This document shows, one piece after another, positions 5,248 to 5,387 of a DNA stretch of 5,387 nucleotides (its first letter is position 1; each line of letters begins with the position of its first letter). Under the pieces are notes generated by a model that saw nothing but the letters and a program-made list of their open reading frames with translations, was not told the origin of the DNA and searched no databases. The DNA comes from an uncultured Clostridia bacterium (GTDB taxonomy: Bacteria; Bacillota_A; Clostridia; Christensenellales; Aristaeellaceae), in contig CAMJTZ010000136.1 of NCBI GenBank assembly GCA_946408865.1, positions 1-5,387 of the forward strand, given 5' to 3'. Both the position numbers and the translations under genes were made by a program.

Positions 5248-5387
5248 TTAACCCTTGACAGAGCCCAGCGCCATGCCGGTGACGAAATACTTTTGCAGGA
5301 AGGGATATACCACAAGGATCGGCACCGTCGATACGACTGTGATGGCGGCGCGGATCGTAATCGGCTCTGTCTTGGAGGCAACCTTCA
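5248..5387 (-). CDS. Carbohydrate ABC transporter permease (LplC/MalG type), C-terminal end only
   Basis: Only the last 45 residues and the TAA stop are in the window. They read KVASKTEPITIRAAITVV at the left, then the last membrane helix (VVSTVPILVVYPFLQKYFV), and end GMALGSVKG. The pattern ITIRAA..VVSTVPIL..YPFLQKYFV.G...GSVKG is characteristic of the second permease (LplC/MalG side) of Gram-positive sugar or oligosaccharide ABC importers, located in the cytoplasmic membrane. The EAA loop that contacts the ATPase is outside the window. The gene is upstream of the two-membrane-segment protein (22-bp gap) and probably heads the visible part of the same operon. Confidence 0.93.
   Translation of the reverse strand, partial: KVASKTEPITIRAAITVVSTVPILVVYPFLQKYFVTGMALGSVKG

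Overview
The window looks like chromosomal DNA from a GC-rich, anaerobic member of the Clostridia. This is inferred from a class III (oxygen-sensitive) ribonucleotide reductase with its radical-SAM activase, strong GGAGG ribosome binding sites, sigma-A-type promoters, an LplC/MalG-type sugar permease and an adjacent AraC-family regulator. The species cannot be fixed from the sequence. No RNA genes, insertion sequences, CRISPR arrays or phage genes were seen. Coding density is high, and every base lies in a gene or in an intergenic gap of less than 150 bp.

Left part (1-2690), minus strand: nrdG, the activase gene, is read first. It is followed by a 147-bp gap and then nrdD, the anaerobic ribonucleoside-triphosphate reductase, whose C-terminal end runs off the left edge. 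The gap holds a near-consensus promoter for nrdD, TTGACT - 18 bp - TATAGT. Two NrdR-box-like 16-mers lie 33 bp apart, and the proximal one covers the -35 hexamer. A striking 18-bp inverted repeat has one arm that is exactly the promoter spacer and a 12-nt loop that contains the -10 hexamer. nrdG has its own promoter without recognisable NrdR boxes, so activase and reductase may be controlled differently.

Middle (2662-3700), plus strand: an AEC-family (auxin efflux carrier/malate permease type) transporter is divergent from nrdG. The two divergent promoters share overlapping -35 elements. The gene ends at a 12-bp hairpin with A and T tracts on both sides, which can serve as a bidirectional terminator for it and for the converging AraC gene.

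Right part (3707-5387), minus strand: this is the 3' end of a probable sugar-uptake operon. It holds the C-terminal 45 residues of a carbohydrate ABC transporter permease, then a 183-aa protein of unknown function with two membrane segments, then an AraC-family regulator with a cupin sensor domain. Gaps are 22 and 61 bp, all on one strand, and the block ends at the shared terminator. The regulator plausibly responds to the transported sugar.

The most noteworthy observations are the nrdD control region (NrdR-box pair plus the promoter-embracing inverted repeat), the reversed nrdG-nrdD order with separate promoters, and the unrecognised two-membrane-segment protein in the sugar-transport operon. 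I found no convincing evidence of a wholly new multi-gene system.
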